Origin: an uncultured Verrucomicrobiales bacterium
GTDB taxonomy: Bacteria; Verrucomicrobiota; Verrucomicrobiia; Verrucomicrobiales; Akkermansiaceae
Assembly (NCBI GenBank): GCA_938008215.1
Contig: CALLLS010000036.1
Location: 1 to 46,515 of the forward strand
Direction: 5' to 3'
Length of the DNA: 46,515 nt
Of the stretch, positions 25,778 to 34,568 are shown in pieces (position 1 is the first letter of the stretch; every line of letters starts with the position of its first letter). The notes beneath the pieces were generated by a model that had not been told where the DNA came from, searched no databases, and saw only the letters and a program-made list of their open reading frames with translations. The position numbers and the translations under genes are program-made.

Positions 25778-27076
25778 ATGCACCAGTTTAGCTTTAAGAA
25801 TGAGTCGCTGCATTGTGAGGATGTAGATTTAGCAGAATTAGCCTCAGACCATGGCACACCACTTTATGTGTATTCAGCAGGGACGATCCGTCAAAATTAC
25901 TTAGCCTTAGAAAATGCATTAGACGGCTTAGATCACGAGATTGCTTATGCGGTGAAGGCCAATAGTAACCTCTCTGTCATTAATACCGTTCGTGAGCTTG
26001 GAAGCGGGTTCGATATCGTCTCTGGTGGGGAGCTTTACCGTGTGATTAAGGCTGGAGGAGACCCAGGGAAATGCACCTTTGCGGGAGTCGGTAAAACAGA
26101 AGAAGAGATACGCTACTCTATAGATGCTGGGATCTATTGTTTTAATGTGGAATCTGAGGAGGAGTTGGTCGCGATCAACAGCATAGCCGAGACAATGGGA
26201 AAGGTCGCACCAATTGCAGTTCGTGTGAATCCAAACGTGGACGCGAAAACGCATAAGTATATCTCTACAGGAAAGTCTGAGAATAAGTTTGGAGTAGACT
26301 TCGGCTTAATCGAGGGAGTGTATGAGCGCGCTTCTAAGTTAGCGAATGTTCATCTCAAAGGTCTTCAAATGCATATTGGATCACAGTTGACCTCCGTGAA
26401 ACCATTCTTGGAAGCAGTAGAAAAAGTGACTCCTCTCGCGGTCTCACTGAAAGAAAAGCATAACATAGAGTTTTTCTCCATAGGTGGGGGCATTGGGATT
26501 GTTTATGAGGACGCGCTCGCTTCTGGTCCTAAGAAATGGTGGGATGGTCAGTCTGCAGGTGAGCGTCCACTTACGCCCGCGCTTTATGCGGAAAAAATCG
26601 TACCTGTCCTAAAGGATAGCGGCTTAAAAATCTTACTTGAGCCAGGGCGCTACATGGTGGGGAATGCGGGGGTATTACTTACTAAGTGCCTTTATGAAAA
26701 AAAGGGCACAGCTAAAACCTTTAAGATCGTAGATGCCGCCATGAATGATCTGATTCGTCCGGCTCTTTATGAGGGGCATCATGAAATAGTGCCTGTAAAA
26801 GAAAAGTATAACTCTACCGTAAAAATGGATATTGTGGGTCCTGTATGCGAATCGGGTGATTTCTTCTGTCAAGACCGTGAGCTGCCAGACTTTCAGCCGA
26901 ATGAAGTAATAGCGCTCATGAGTGCTGGTGCTTATGGCTTCGTCATGGCGTCTAACTATAATACACGCCCCTTCCCAGCTGAGATTCTAGTGGATGGTGA
27001 GGATGCAAAAGTGATCAAGCCTAGACAAGTCCTCGAAGAAATTATTGAAGATGAGCTAGATGCTCTAGAGGAGTGA
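25778..27076 (+). CDS. lysA: diaminopimelate decarboxylase
   Basis: This 432-residue PLP enzyme makes L-lysine from meso-diaminopimelate, the last step of lysine synthesis. K60 in EIAYAVKANSN binds PLP. Other family marks are GSGFDIVSGGEL, FAGVGKTEEEI, LKGLQMHIGSQL, FFSIGGGIGI, LEPGRYMVGNAG and the substrate-binding VGPVCESGDFF. I choose ATG 25778 (MHQFSFKNES); an in-frame GTG at 25751 lies nearer the upstream terminator and adds residues not expected for the family. It has no partner in an operon and is convergent with the gene ending at 27135. Confidence 0.95.
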   Translation: MHQFSFKNESLHCEDVDLAELASDHGTPLYVYSAGTIRQNYLALENALDGLDHEIAYAVKANSNLSVINTVRELGSGFDIVSGGELYRVIKAGGDPGKCTFAGVGKTEEEIRYSIDAGIYCFNVESEEELVAINSIAETMGKVAPIAVRVNPNVDAKTHKYISTGKSENKFGVDFGLIEGVYERASKLANVHLKGLQMHIGSQLTSVKPFLEAVEKVTPLAVSLKEKHNIEFFSIGGGIGIVYEDALASGPKKWWDGQSAGERPLTPALYAEKIVPVLKDSGLKILLEPGRYMVGNAGVLLTKCLYEKKGTAKTFKIVDAAMNDLIRPALYEGHHEIVPVKEKYNSTVKMDIVGPVCESGDFFCQDRELPDFQPNEVIALMSAGAYGFVMASNYNTRPFPAEILVDGEDAKVIKPRQVLEEIIEDELDALEE

Positions 27077-27134
27077 TGATAATATAGGGAGCAAAAGGCT
27101 TTCTTAATCTTCCCTGAACAAATTAGCTGTTTTT

Positions 27135-27989
27135 TTAATAGATCAGCTTCGGGCGATCTGAGGCCTTTCTTTCTTGCTCCTTTTCTTGGCGAGCCTTTCG
27201 AGGATCATGAGGGATCGTTCCCGCCACTTTCACTTCACCATTAGCGAAGGACTCAAGGCGCGGTTCTCCGACGGCTCCTTGTCTATGGTAATTTCGCTTC
27301 GCTATTTTTCCCGTAGGCGTCACCACAACATGCGTGTAAAGAGTAGGAGTGATGAGATACAGGAGGTGAAGGTTGTTTTGCCTATCTAAAGCTGCTTTAG
27401 GTTCACGAAAGGTGACATATTTACTGAGCGCAGCACACGCGATGACTTGACCAGTATATTCATTAGTAATTCTCACGTAGAGTTCGGTGTCTTCAGAGCC
27501 GTTAAAGTTAATGACCTCGCACTTCCGAGCATTGGCGGTATTAGGAAGGCCTATTTTTTGTGAGAAAAGGGTGCGCCCACTCGTGACGAGAAATTGGGTA
27601 TTATTTGAGCTCATCGCACTTTGGTTTTGATCTGGAAGTTTCACGTATGCGATCGCTTGGTATCTTCCAAATTTAGTAAGATCATAATAATCGGAGAGTC
27701 GGATTTTCTTTTCCACTGTCTGCCCCGCAGCGATTACTACAGCTTTAAAAGTAGGCTTATCCCTCTTATACGGAAGAAGCTCGCCTCCTTGGTTTTTCAC
27801 GTTGATATCGAGCCAATTAAGCCGTTTCTCTCCTTTCAGCGTAATAGTCTTTCCCGCGCGGTTAGTTATAGACAGCGTATAATCCACATTTTCATGAACG
27901 ACGTATTGATCCTTGTCGGCTTGAAAATCTACGGTGAGTTGTGCTGGCAAAATTATAAGGCTAGCAAAAAGTAAAAAGAGCGTCTTCAT
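27135..27989 (-). CDS. exported protein, function unknown
   Basis: The 284-residue protein has a signal peptide (MKTLFLLFASLIILPA) and a beta-rich body. Residues about 17-135 look like an Ig-type domain similar to those of secreted inhibitor-like modules (ENVDYTLSITNRAGKTI, a typical strand pattern). A second beta region runs from about 140 to 240. The C-terminus is a highly charged helix (DPRKARQEKEQERKASDRPK). The start lies a single base from the stop of the upstream gene, so it is translated with the TPR-containing anchored protein, and the two probably work together at the cell envelope. Confidence 0.8.
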   Translation of the reverse strand: MKTLFLLFASLIILPAQLTVDFQADKDQYVVHENVDYTLSITNRAGKTITLKGEKRLNWLDINVKNQGGELLPYKRDKPTFKAVVIAAGQTVEKKIRLSDYYDLTKFGRYQAIAYVKLPDQNQSAMSSNNTQFLVTSGRTLFSQKIGLPNTANARKCEVINFNGSEDTELYVRITNEYTGQVIACAALSKYVTFREPKAALDRQNNLHLLYLITPTLYTHVVVTPTGKIAKRNYHRQGAVGEPRLESFANGEVKVAGTIPHDPRKARQEKEQERKASDRPKLIY

Positions 27990-27990
27990 A

Positions 27991-29088
27991 TTATTCTTTT
28001 AGGGGGGGAGGGAGAAGGGAACCAAAGTTAACTTCAACATCAGAGCCATCAAAAGGAAAGTTAAAGTCATCACTCGAATATATCTCTGTCTTCTTTGCAA
28101 GAATTCTGGGCCAGGCGGCCTGATCAACGAGTTCTCCTCTGTAGGATAATTCTATGGAGTATCCGTAATAAGTTCTAGGTCCAATACCAGTATCATCCGA
28201 AGAAGGGACGCTGGGTAGATAATAACTAGCGACGAGATATTCCATCCCGTTTTTCTCCCAATTTACTTTGCTATCCTTCCACTTGCAAGATGCGCGATTA
28301 GAAGGAAGACAGGGAACAATTTGCTGATTTATTCGGTCAAAAATCCTGACGGAAAGGGTGACTTGGCTTGGATCTATATATTCCTCTGGGGAGGAAAGAA
28401 TGGGGATGTTTAGGGTGATACTCTCACCAGTCTCTATCGTTTTATCACGGAATTGATTTATGTTTCCTATGGCGAGAATTTGGGTCTGATCCTTTTTAAT
28501 CCCAAAGCCGTCTTTAAGTTTTTGCGCGGATATACGATAGAGTGGACCAGCGATATTTAAGCCATAGCTAAACACTTTTTCATAGGACTCCGAGGCTTTA
28601 TCAAAGATGCCCATCGCTTCATACATATCTCCATATAGGAAAGTGACGTGAGGACTTTTAGGAGAAACTTTCTTTGCTTCCTCAAGCTTTAAGGCAACGA
28701 GGCGCATATCACCTGCGATGCGTGCGGTCTTTGCTTCTTTAAGTAGTTTTTCTGCGAGCGGGTCTTTAATGGGAGGATCGAATTTGAAGGTCGTCTTATC
28801 ATCAAGAGGCGCGCTAGCTCTCTCAGAGGTGAAGCCTTTTGGCAACGGTGGGAGATCAGGCAATTCGGTAAGAGCATTCTTGGTATTAATCTGTTCTCTT
28901 GGAGCTTTAATTGTGATAAATTTAGGGACTTCTTTCTCTACTATTTTTATTACAGGAGGGGCTTGAAGTTTATTAATGGCTCCATAAGCGAAAAGCAATA
29001 TTTGGCATACTCCAACAAGAGCCAGGCCACCGTATAATAGGGGGTAAAGCTGGCGTGATCTCGCTTTTTCAGAAAGAGTATTATTCAT
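27991..29088 (-). CDS. membrane-anchored protein with TPR-like helices and a C-terminal beta domain
   Basis: The 365-residue product has an N-terminal cytoplasmic stub, one membrane span (about 15-37, LYPLLYGGLALVGVCQILLF) and a Pro-rich linker (ELPDLPPLPKGF). Two to three TPR-like helical repeats follow (about 110-185, AKTARIAGDMRLVALKLEEA, then VTFLYGDMYEAMGIFDKASE). A C-terminal region of about 170 residues with strand-like segments and two cysteines (CLPSNRASC) ends in PPPLKE. It is therefore an inner-membrane protein with a periplasmic TPR and beta domain. I do not recognise the family. It is first of a two-gene unit with the exported protein, and divergent from pabB. Confidence 0.8.
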   Translation of the reverse strand: MNNTLSEKARSRQLYPLLYGGLALVGVCQILLFAYGAINKLQAPPVIKIVEKEVPKFITIKAPREQINTKNALTELPDLPPLPKGFTSERASAPLDDKTTFKFDPPIKDPLAEKLLKEAKTARIAGDMRLVALKLEEAKKVSPKSPHVTFLYGDMYEAMGIFDKASESYEKVFSYGLNIAGPLYRISAQKLKDGFGIKKDQTQILAIGNINQFRDKTIETGESITLNIPILSSPEEYIDPSQVTLSVRIFDRINQQIVPCLPSNRASCKWKDSKVNWEKNGMEYLVASYYLPSVPSSDDTGIGPRTYYGYSIELSYRGELVDQAAWPRILAKKTEIYSSDDFNFPFDGSDVEVNFGSLLPPPLKE

Positions 29089-29243
29089 GCGTAAGGGAAA
29101 TGAAGTGAAAGCTTATAAAGAATTACGTCATCAATAATACAATTAATTCGTTTTAGATGAAATTAAATAGTATTATAGCATATTAATAAAGAATTCGGCT
29201 AGATGTTTTTCAGATTCACGTTTAAACAAAAAAGAAAGTGCGG

Positions 29244-30470
29244 ATGGAGCAGGCAATCATAGAAGACATTGAGAATCTACGACCACATGAATTCATGCGA
29301 AGGGTCTCAAAAGAGGGCACTCTTTTTTTTGATAGTGTAGGGAATTATCCTAAAGATTACCAAAATCCGTTGTCTATTATCGCGACGGCACCAGAGCGAT
29401 TTTTACGTGGACACATTTCAGATTACTCTGAATTAGAGAAGGTTCTTAAAGCTCGATCGGAACTGAAAGAAAATTCCAATTTTCCTTGCGGGGGGCTAGC
29501 AGGATGGGTGGATTATGAAGGGAATTACACCTTTGGTCTTTATAATAAGTTTTGGGTGTATTCACATCACGAAGATAGGTGGATACAGGAAGGGAATACA
29601 GCTTTTGCCGAAATGAAGAATCAAGAAAAGGTTGCTATGTCACCTTGGAATCAAACAGTAAGCGAAGCAGCGTTCATAGATATAGTCAATAAGGCGCAGG
29701 AATATATTGCTAGCGGAGATATTTATCAGGTGAATCTTTCACATAAATTTTGGGCTGAGCTAGAATGCAAAAATCATGTTTATTCGCTCTATGAAAAATT
29801 GAGGAAGGCTTCGCCAGCTCCCATGGCATGTTATGGGAATCTAGGCAGACGAGAGCTAATATGTTCTTCTCCAGAGACATTTTTAAGAATGAGTGGTGAG
29901 GAGATAGAGTCTCGCCCTATTAAAGGAACCAGCCCTAGGTTTTCAGATAGTGTTCTAGATAAGAGTTCAGCACATGAGCTTTTAAATTCTGAAAAGGAAA
30001 AAGCAGAGCTCTTAATGATCACAGACCTACTTAGAAATGATCTTGGTCGCGTCTCTGAATATGGATCAGTGAAGGTAGATGAATTATTAAGTCTGGAAAC
30101 CTTCGAGCAGGTTTTTCATATGGTTTCTACTGTTCGCGGAAAAATAAAACCAGAGCTGTCACATGTGGCAGCATTAGCTTCTTGTCTGCCAGGAGGGAGC
30201 ATAACTGGGGCACCTAAAATTCGTGCCACGCAGATCATAAAGGAATTAGAAAAGACCTCAAGAGGGCTTTATACTGGAGTAGTCGGATATCTTGGCTTTA
30301 ATGGTGAGAGCCAATTCAATATTGCAATTCGTTCGCTAGTGAGGGAAGGGGGACAATTGCATTATCACGTGGGTGCAGGGATTGTCGCAGATTCAGATCC
30401 CGAAAAAGAGTATCAAGAGACGCTAATAAAAGCTGAGGGTATTCGCAGAGCATTGGCAGATTTAGACTAA
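29244..30470 (+). CDS. pabB: aminodeoxychorismate synthase component I
   Basis: The 408-residue chorismate-binding enzyme converts chorismate and ammonia to 4-amino-4-deoxychorismate for folate synthesis. The sequence ESRPIKGTSPR carries the PIKGT form whose lysine marks PabB, where anthranilate synthase TrpE has PIAGT. Other motifs are QVNLSHKF, CSSPETFLR, LLMITDLLRNDLGRV, SCLPGGSITGAPK, GLYTGVVGYLGF and HYHVGAGIVADSDPEKEYQET. ATG 29244 is preferred over a GTG two codons upstream. No pabA or pabC is adjacent; FolE2, another folate enzyme, is about 19 kb away. Confidence 0.94.
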   Translation: MEQAIIEDIENLRPHEFMRRVSKEGTLFFDSVGNYPKDYQNPLSIIATAPERFLRGHISDYSELEKVLKARSELKENSNFPCGGLAGWVDYEGNYTFGLYNKFWVYSHHEDRWIQEGNTAFAEMKNQEKVAMSPWNQTVSEAAFIDIVNKAQEYIASGDIYQVNLSHKFWAELECKNHVYSLYEKLRKASPAPMACYGNLGRRELICSSPETFLRMSGEEIESRPIKGTSPRFSDSVLDKSSAHELLNSEKEKAELLMITDLLRNDLGRVSEYGSVKVDELLSLETFEQVFHMVSTVRGKIKPELSHVAALASCLPGGSITGAPKIRATQIIKELEKTSRGLYTGVVGYLGFNGESQFNIAIRSLVREGGQLHYHVGAGIVADSDPEKEYQETLIKAEGIRRALADLD

Positions 30471-30509
30471 GATAACTGCCTATTAGGGTTTAAATAGAGA
30501 ATCTATTTG

Positions 30510-31532
30510 ATGCATGGCATAGGATTAGTTAATCGAATGTATATGCATATAAGACCTCGTCGAAACCGAAAGAATCCAGCTATTAGAGCGATGCTCAAGG
30601 AGACGATAGTAACCCCTGCTGATCTTATCTATCCTTTGTTTGTCCAAGAGGGAGATTTGGATGAGCCCCTATCGTCTATGCCGGGTTGCGTAAGGTGGTC
30701 GATTGAGGGACTAGTGAAAGAAGCTGAGTCTGCCCACAAGCTTGGCGTTCTTGCGGTGGTGGTTTTTCCGGCTATTAAGGAGGAGCTGAAGACCCCAAAT
30801 TCGGAAGAGTCATACAATGATGATGGACTTATTCCGCGAGTTATTAAAAGGCTAAAGCAAGAGATTCCTACGTTACAGGTGATCACGGATGTGGCTTTAG
30901 ATCCTTATAATTCAGAAGGGCACGATGGCTTGGTAATGATAGGTGCGAGCGGGGAGGTGGAAATCTTGAATGATGCGACTATAGAGGTGCTGTGTAAGCA
31001 AGCGCTCTGCCACGCTAGAGCTGGAGCAGACATCGTAGCTCCCAGCGACATGATGGATGGCAGGGTGGAGGCAATAAGGAAGACTCTTGATACAGAGGGC
31101 TATCAAAATATTTCCATTATGAGTTACACTGCGAAGTATGCATCTGCTTTTTACGGTCCGTTTAGAGGTGCTCTTAATTCTACACCCAAGGCGGGAGACA
31201 AAAAGACTTATCAGATGGAGACGGCGAATTCTAGAGAGGCTCTCCATGAGCTTGAGCTCGATGAGCAAGAGGGTGCAGATTTTGTTATAGTGAAGCCTGC
31301 CGGTCCTTATTTGGATATCATCGCCATGCTTAGAGAAAATACGTATTTACCGGTGGTGGCATATCAGGTCAGCGGTGAATATCTGATGATGAAGTCAGCA
31401 GTGAAAGATGGTTGGCTCGATGAAAAAAGCGTCGTGATTGAGAGTCTTACGAGTATCAAGCGCGCAGGTGCTGATATCATTCTAACGTATTTCGCAAAAG
31501 ACTTTGCGACTTGGTATAGAGAAGGGCTTTAA
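30510..31532 (+). CDS. hemB: porphobilinogen synthase (delta-aminolevulinic acid dehydratase), Mg-type
   Basis: The 340-residue cytosolic enzyme condenses two 5-aminolevulinate molecules in tetrapyrrole (haem) synthesis. The two catalytic lysines are K209 (SYTAKYASAFYGPFRG) and K262 (VIVKPAGPYLD). At the metal site the cysteines of zinc enzymes are replaced: DVALDPYNSEGHDG has A129, D131 and D139, the pattern of zinc-independent, Mg-using enzymes such as that of Pseudomonas. ATG 30510 is given as the start; ATG codons at 30537 and 30543 are closer to the conserved RPRRNRKNPAIR and are equally possible. The stop overlaps that of convergent dxr by 3-4 bases. Confidence 0.95.
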   Translation: MHGIGLVNRMYMHIRPRRNRKNPAIRAMLKETIVTPADLIYPLFVQEGDLDEPLSSMPGCVRWSIEGLVKEAESAHKLGVLAVVVFPAIKEELKTPNSEESYNDDGLIPRVIKRLKQEIPTLQVITDVALDPYNSEGHDGLVMIGASGEVEILNDATIEVLCKQALCHARAGADIVAPSDMMDGRVEAIRKTLDTEGYQNISIMSYTAKYASAFYGPFRGALNSTPKAGDKKTYQMETANSREALHELELDEQEGADFVIVKPAGPYLDIIAMLRENTYLPVVAYQVSGEYLMMKSAVKDGWLDEKSVVIESLTSIKRAGADIILTYFAKDFATWYREGL

Positions 31533-32710
31533 ACAGTGCGATTTTTTGAGAGCGGGACCTTTCTCGCTTCTAAGTCTGCCTGGATATACCCTTCCAAGTC
31601 TGTAGGGTGAGACACATCATGGGCATCCATTACCTTTTCCACGTGTTGCCAAATCTCGGGAAACTTAATTTCTCCGTCGATAAAGGCTTGAACCGCTACC
31701 TCATTAGCAGCGTTTAAAACGGCGGGCAAGGTGCCGCCGACCGTTCCTGCTCGTATCGCTAAGTTTATAGCGGGGAAGTCCTCTCGGCGTGGTGCAGAGA
31801 AGGTCAGTTCGCTCAGTTCCGCAAAGTTTAAAGGCTTTAGCGCATTTGATACACGGTCTGGATAGGTGATTGCATACTGTATAGGAAAGCACATATCTGG
31901 CTGGCTGAGTTGAGCGAGGGTGGAGTTATCAGTAAACTCTACCATGGAGTGAATAATGCTTTGGTGATGAACAATGACATCTACCTTTTCCATCTCTACG
32001 TTAAAAAGCCACCGTGCCTCGATCATTTCCAGTGCTTTATTAAAGAGTGTTGCGGAATCGAGCGTGATTTTACGGCCCATTGTCCATGTAGGGTGTTTGA
32101 GAGCGTCTGAGAGCTGGACATCCCACAGTTTCTTTAAAGGCCATTTTTCAGGATCACGAAATGGTCCTCCAGAAGCGGTAAGGATAAGCCGTCTAATTTC
32201 TTTGTCGCCTCCATCATGCCCTTTCAGGCATTGGAATAGGGCGTTATGCTCGCTATCGACAGGTAAGATGTTGACGCCTTTCTCCCGCGCACGTGCCATG
32301 ACGATTTCTCCCGCCATGACGAGAACTTCCTTACTGGCTAGCGCGATGTCTTTTCCTTTATCAATAGCTGCGAGGGTAGGGTGGAGGCCCGCTGTGCCCA
32401 CTATAGATACCAGCACCATGTCTGCCTCCTCATTCTCAGCGAGCGCGATCAACCCCTCTGCGCCGTAATGAACTGTTACACTTGACCCTAGTGCCTCCTG
32501 GACTTCTTTTACTTTCTCAGGATTTGCGATGGAGACTGTTTTCACGGAAAACTCTTTAGCTTGAGAGATAAGTGCTTGCACATTCTCACCAGCGGCAAGT
32601 CCAACTACTTTCATCCTCTTTGGGACATCTCTGGCGACCTTTAAAGCACTTGTCCCAATAGACCCAGTAGAGCCTAAAATAATAACTTTCTTCTGAGGAG
32701 TCTCTGCCAT
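31529..32710 (-). CDS. dxr: 1-deoxy-D-xylulose 5-phosphate reductoisomerase
   Basis: The 393-residue enzyme makes 2-C-methyl-D-erythritol 4-phosphate, the second step of the MEP isoprenoid pathway. Residues 13-19 (GSTGSIG) bind NADPH. The substrate and metal region contains ALASKEVLVMAGE and PVDSEHNALFQC, followed by ILTASGGPFRD, HPTWTMGRKITLDSATLFNK and VIVHHQSIIHSMVEF. Length is normal. The 3' end overlaps the hemB stop on the other strand, with no room for a terminator. It lies downstream of the small coiled-coil gene on the same strand but behind that gene's terminator, so it should have its own promoter. Confidence 0.96.
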   Translation of the reverse strand: MAETPQKKVIILGSTGSIGTSALKVARDVPKRMKVVGLAAGENVQALISQAKEFSVKTVSIANPEKVKEVQEALGSSVTVHYGAEGLIALAENEEADMVLVSIVGTAGLHPTLAAIDKGKDIALASKEVLVMAGEIVMARAREKGVNILPVDSEHNALFQCLKGHDGGDKEIRRLILTASGGPFRDPEKWPLKKLWDVQLSDALKHPTWTMGRKITLDSATLFNKALEMIEARWLFNVEMEKVDVIVHHQSIIHSMVEFTDNSTLAQLSQPDMCFPIQYAITYPDRVSNALKPLNFAELSELTFSAPRREDFPAINLAIRAGTVGGTLPAVLNAANEVAVQAFIDGEIKFPEIWQHVEKVMDAHDVSHPTDLEGYIQADLEARKVPLSKNRTV

Positions 32711-32751
32711 TAACTAATGGTTCAACCTATTATCTGGCTCTGTGGCGAGGC

Positions 32752-32789
32752 AAAAATAAAAAATAGCGAGACATCTTACCGTCTCACTA
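32752..32789 (-). terminator. intrinsic terminator (leftward) after the small coiled-coil gene
   Basis: Read on the minus strand, a 9-bp stem TAGTGAGAC/GTCTCGCTA (one U-G pair) with an 8-base loop is followed by a run of T broken by one A. Confidence 0.9.
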
Positions 32790-32816
32790 TGGGATTTTCC
32801 TTTTTAGGATAGGGCT

Positions 32817-33047
32817 TTAATTAGCAGTAATGATTCTACGTTCAGGAAGGATTTCCTGTGCGAAGTCTACATTGATGAGGTTCGTCTCCGCATAATAAGA
32901 GTTGAGACCAGCTAACTTCTCTTCAATGTCATGAATGACGGAATCATAATGCTGAGCAATCAAACGGTGGTGCATTTGATCTTCTTTAGCTTGTAGTAGC
33001 TTATCTCTCAACCGCTTTACCTTTCTTGATCTATACCAATTTTTCAT
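32817..33047 (-). CDS. small basic helical protein, function unknown
   Basis: The 76-residue product has a strongly basic N-terminus (MKNWYRSRKVKRLRDKLLQA), then a long helix with heptad-like spacing, and a short C-terminal segment with strand-like residues (ERRIITAN). There is no membrane segment. It is a stand-alone gene with its own terminator downstream and 62 bp to the dipeptidase gene upstream. I do not recognise the family. The terminator and clean reading frame argue that it is real. Confidence 0.65.
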   Translation of the reverse strand: MKNWYRSRKVKRLRDKLLQAKEDQMHHRLIAQHYDSVIHDIEEKLAGLNSYYAETNLINVDFAQEILPERRIITAN

Positions 33048-33109
33048 TACCTATTAGACGCGCTTAATGATTGATTATTCAATCCTAATGATTGAAAAGT
33101 ATAAGGATT

Positions 33110-34450
33110 TTATTTTTTCATACTCCCTAGATTGTTCAGTATGGCTTTTCCGAGTTCCACCCCTTTTACAAAGTTTTCTATGGGGAAGTTTTCGTTTGGA
33201 GCATGGATTTGTGCATCTGGTAATGCAAGTCCTAGCATGAGAGTGTCTGCGCCTAGAATTTTCTTAAAGTCTCCGATGATAGGGATGCTCCCACCTTCTC
33301 TGATAAGCACCGGTTCTTTTCTGAAGACTTCTTCTAGAGATTTCTGTGCTATTTTCCCAAACGAGTCATGCGGGTCTGAGCGGTATGGATGACCGCCGTG
33401 TCCTTTTTGGACGGTTATTTTCACATTTGGAGAAGCATACTTTTCTAAATGCGCTCTAATATTCTCAAACACTTTATCGGGTTCTTGATTTGGGACAAGT
33501 CGGAAGGAGAGCTTACAGAATGCCTTTGCAGGTAAGACAGTTTTAGAGCCTTCACCTTGATACCCGCCGCCTATACCATTTACTTCAGCAGTAGGGCGTG
33601 CCCAAAGCCTTTCAGATGTAGTGTATCCTGTTTCACCATGGAGGTTAGGAGCACCTGTTAGCTTTAGCCATGTCTTTTCATCCATATCAGGAATGTCTTT
33701 CCACATCTTTCTTTCCCACTCAGCAAGGGGCTCTACGTCATCATAAAAGCCTTCTATTGCCACCCGCCCATCCTCTTCATGTAAGGAGGAAACGAGTCTA
33801 GCGATTTCCGTAGCAGGGTTTGCGATGGAGCCTCCTATGACGCCACTGTGTTGATCTCCAGAAGGTCCGTCTAAGAGGACTTCACAACAAATAATTCCTC
33901 GGAGTCCGTAACCTAAGGTTCCTGTCTGAGGTGCCACCATACCAGTGTCAGAGACGATGATAACATCAGCAGGAATACTCTCTTTATGTTCCTCTAGAAA
34001 AGGGACAAGGTTCGGGGATCCAATTTCTTCCTCTCCCTCTAGCAGAATGGTTAGATTCACAGGAAGTTCTCCATCTTCCGTGATAAGCTGTTCTATGGCC
34101 TTTAAGTGAGCCATATGTTGCCCCTTATTATCAGTCGCTCCACGGGCATAGATTTTGTCGTTTTTGATGGTGGGCTCAAACGGAGGAGTGTCCCAGAGTT
34201 CTAGAGGGTCTACGGGTTGCACATCATAGTGCCCATAGAGCATCACATTTACTCTGCCTTCTAGATGTTCGTTTTTTGCTAAAACGATCGGGTGTCTAGC
34301 TGTCTGATAAATTTCAGAGTTGAGCCCAATGCCTGATAACTTTTGATGAAGCCATTCCGCATTCTTTTTAACCTCCTTTTCATATGCTGAATCTGTAGAA
34401 ATAGACTGAAAAGAGAGAACTTTGAGTAGGTCATCAAGAAGAGGTGCCAT
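33110..34450 (-). CDS. M20-family dipeptidase/peptidase
   Basis: The 446-residue metallopeptidase has the M20 set of co-catalytic zinc ligands and catalytic acids: H74 and D76 (GHYDVQPVDP), the bridging aspartate in ARGATDNKGQ, the EE pair in LLEGEEEIGSPN, the aspartate in IIVSDTGMVA, and the late histidine in DAQIHAPNENF. A dimerisation (lid) domain sits in the middle (about 180-290). It resembles the carnosinase/CNDP-like dipeptidases that hydrolyse short peptides in the cytosol. No signal peptide. The substrate is unknown. Confidence 0.93.
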   Translation of the reverse strand: MAPLLDDLLKVLSFQSISTDSAYEKEVKKNAEWLHQKLSGIGLNSEIYQTARHPIVLAKNEHLEGRVNVMLYGHYDVQPVDPLELWDTPPFEPTIKNDKIYARGATDNKGQHMAHLKAIEQLITEDGELPVNLTILLEGEEEIGSPNLVPFLEEHKESIPADVIIVSDTGMVAPQTGTLGYGLRGIICCEVLLDGPSGDQHSGVIGGSIANPATEIARLVSSLHEEDGRVAIEGFYDDVEPLAEWERKMWKDIPDMDEKTWLKLTGAPNLHGETGYTTSERLWARPTAEVNGIGGGYQGEGSKTVLPAKAFCKLSFRLVPNQEPDKVFENIRAHLEKYASPNVKITVQKGHGGHPYRSDPHDSFGKIAQKSLEEVFRKEPVLIREGGSIPIIGDFKKILGADTLMLGLALPDAQIHAPNENFPIENFVKGVELGKAILNNLGSMKK

Positions 34451-34568
34451 AGTAGAGAGTTTTTTCTTAGTTAAGTTTTGATAAAGATTTTTTTTGCCTA
34501 AATAGGCAATATCGCTTCGTAATCACGATACTACAAATAAACCGCATTTTGTTAAGAATCATTGTTCC

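Noticed and set aside
34504-34520. TTGCCTAAATAGGCAA hairpin as terminator of the LysM gene
   Set aside because: The T-run lies on the wrong side for the leftward gene, so it would not terminate that transcript.
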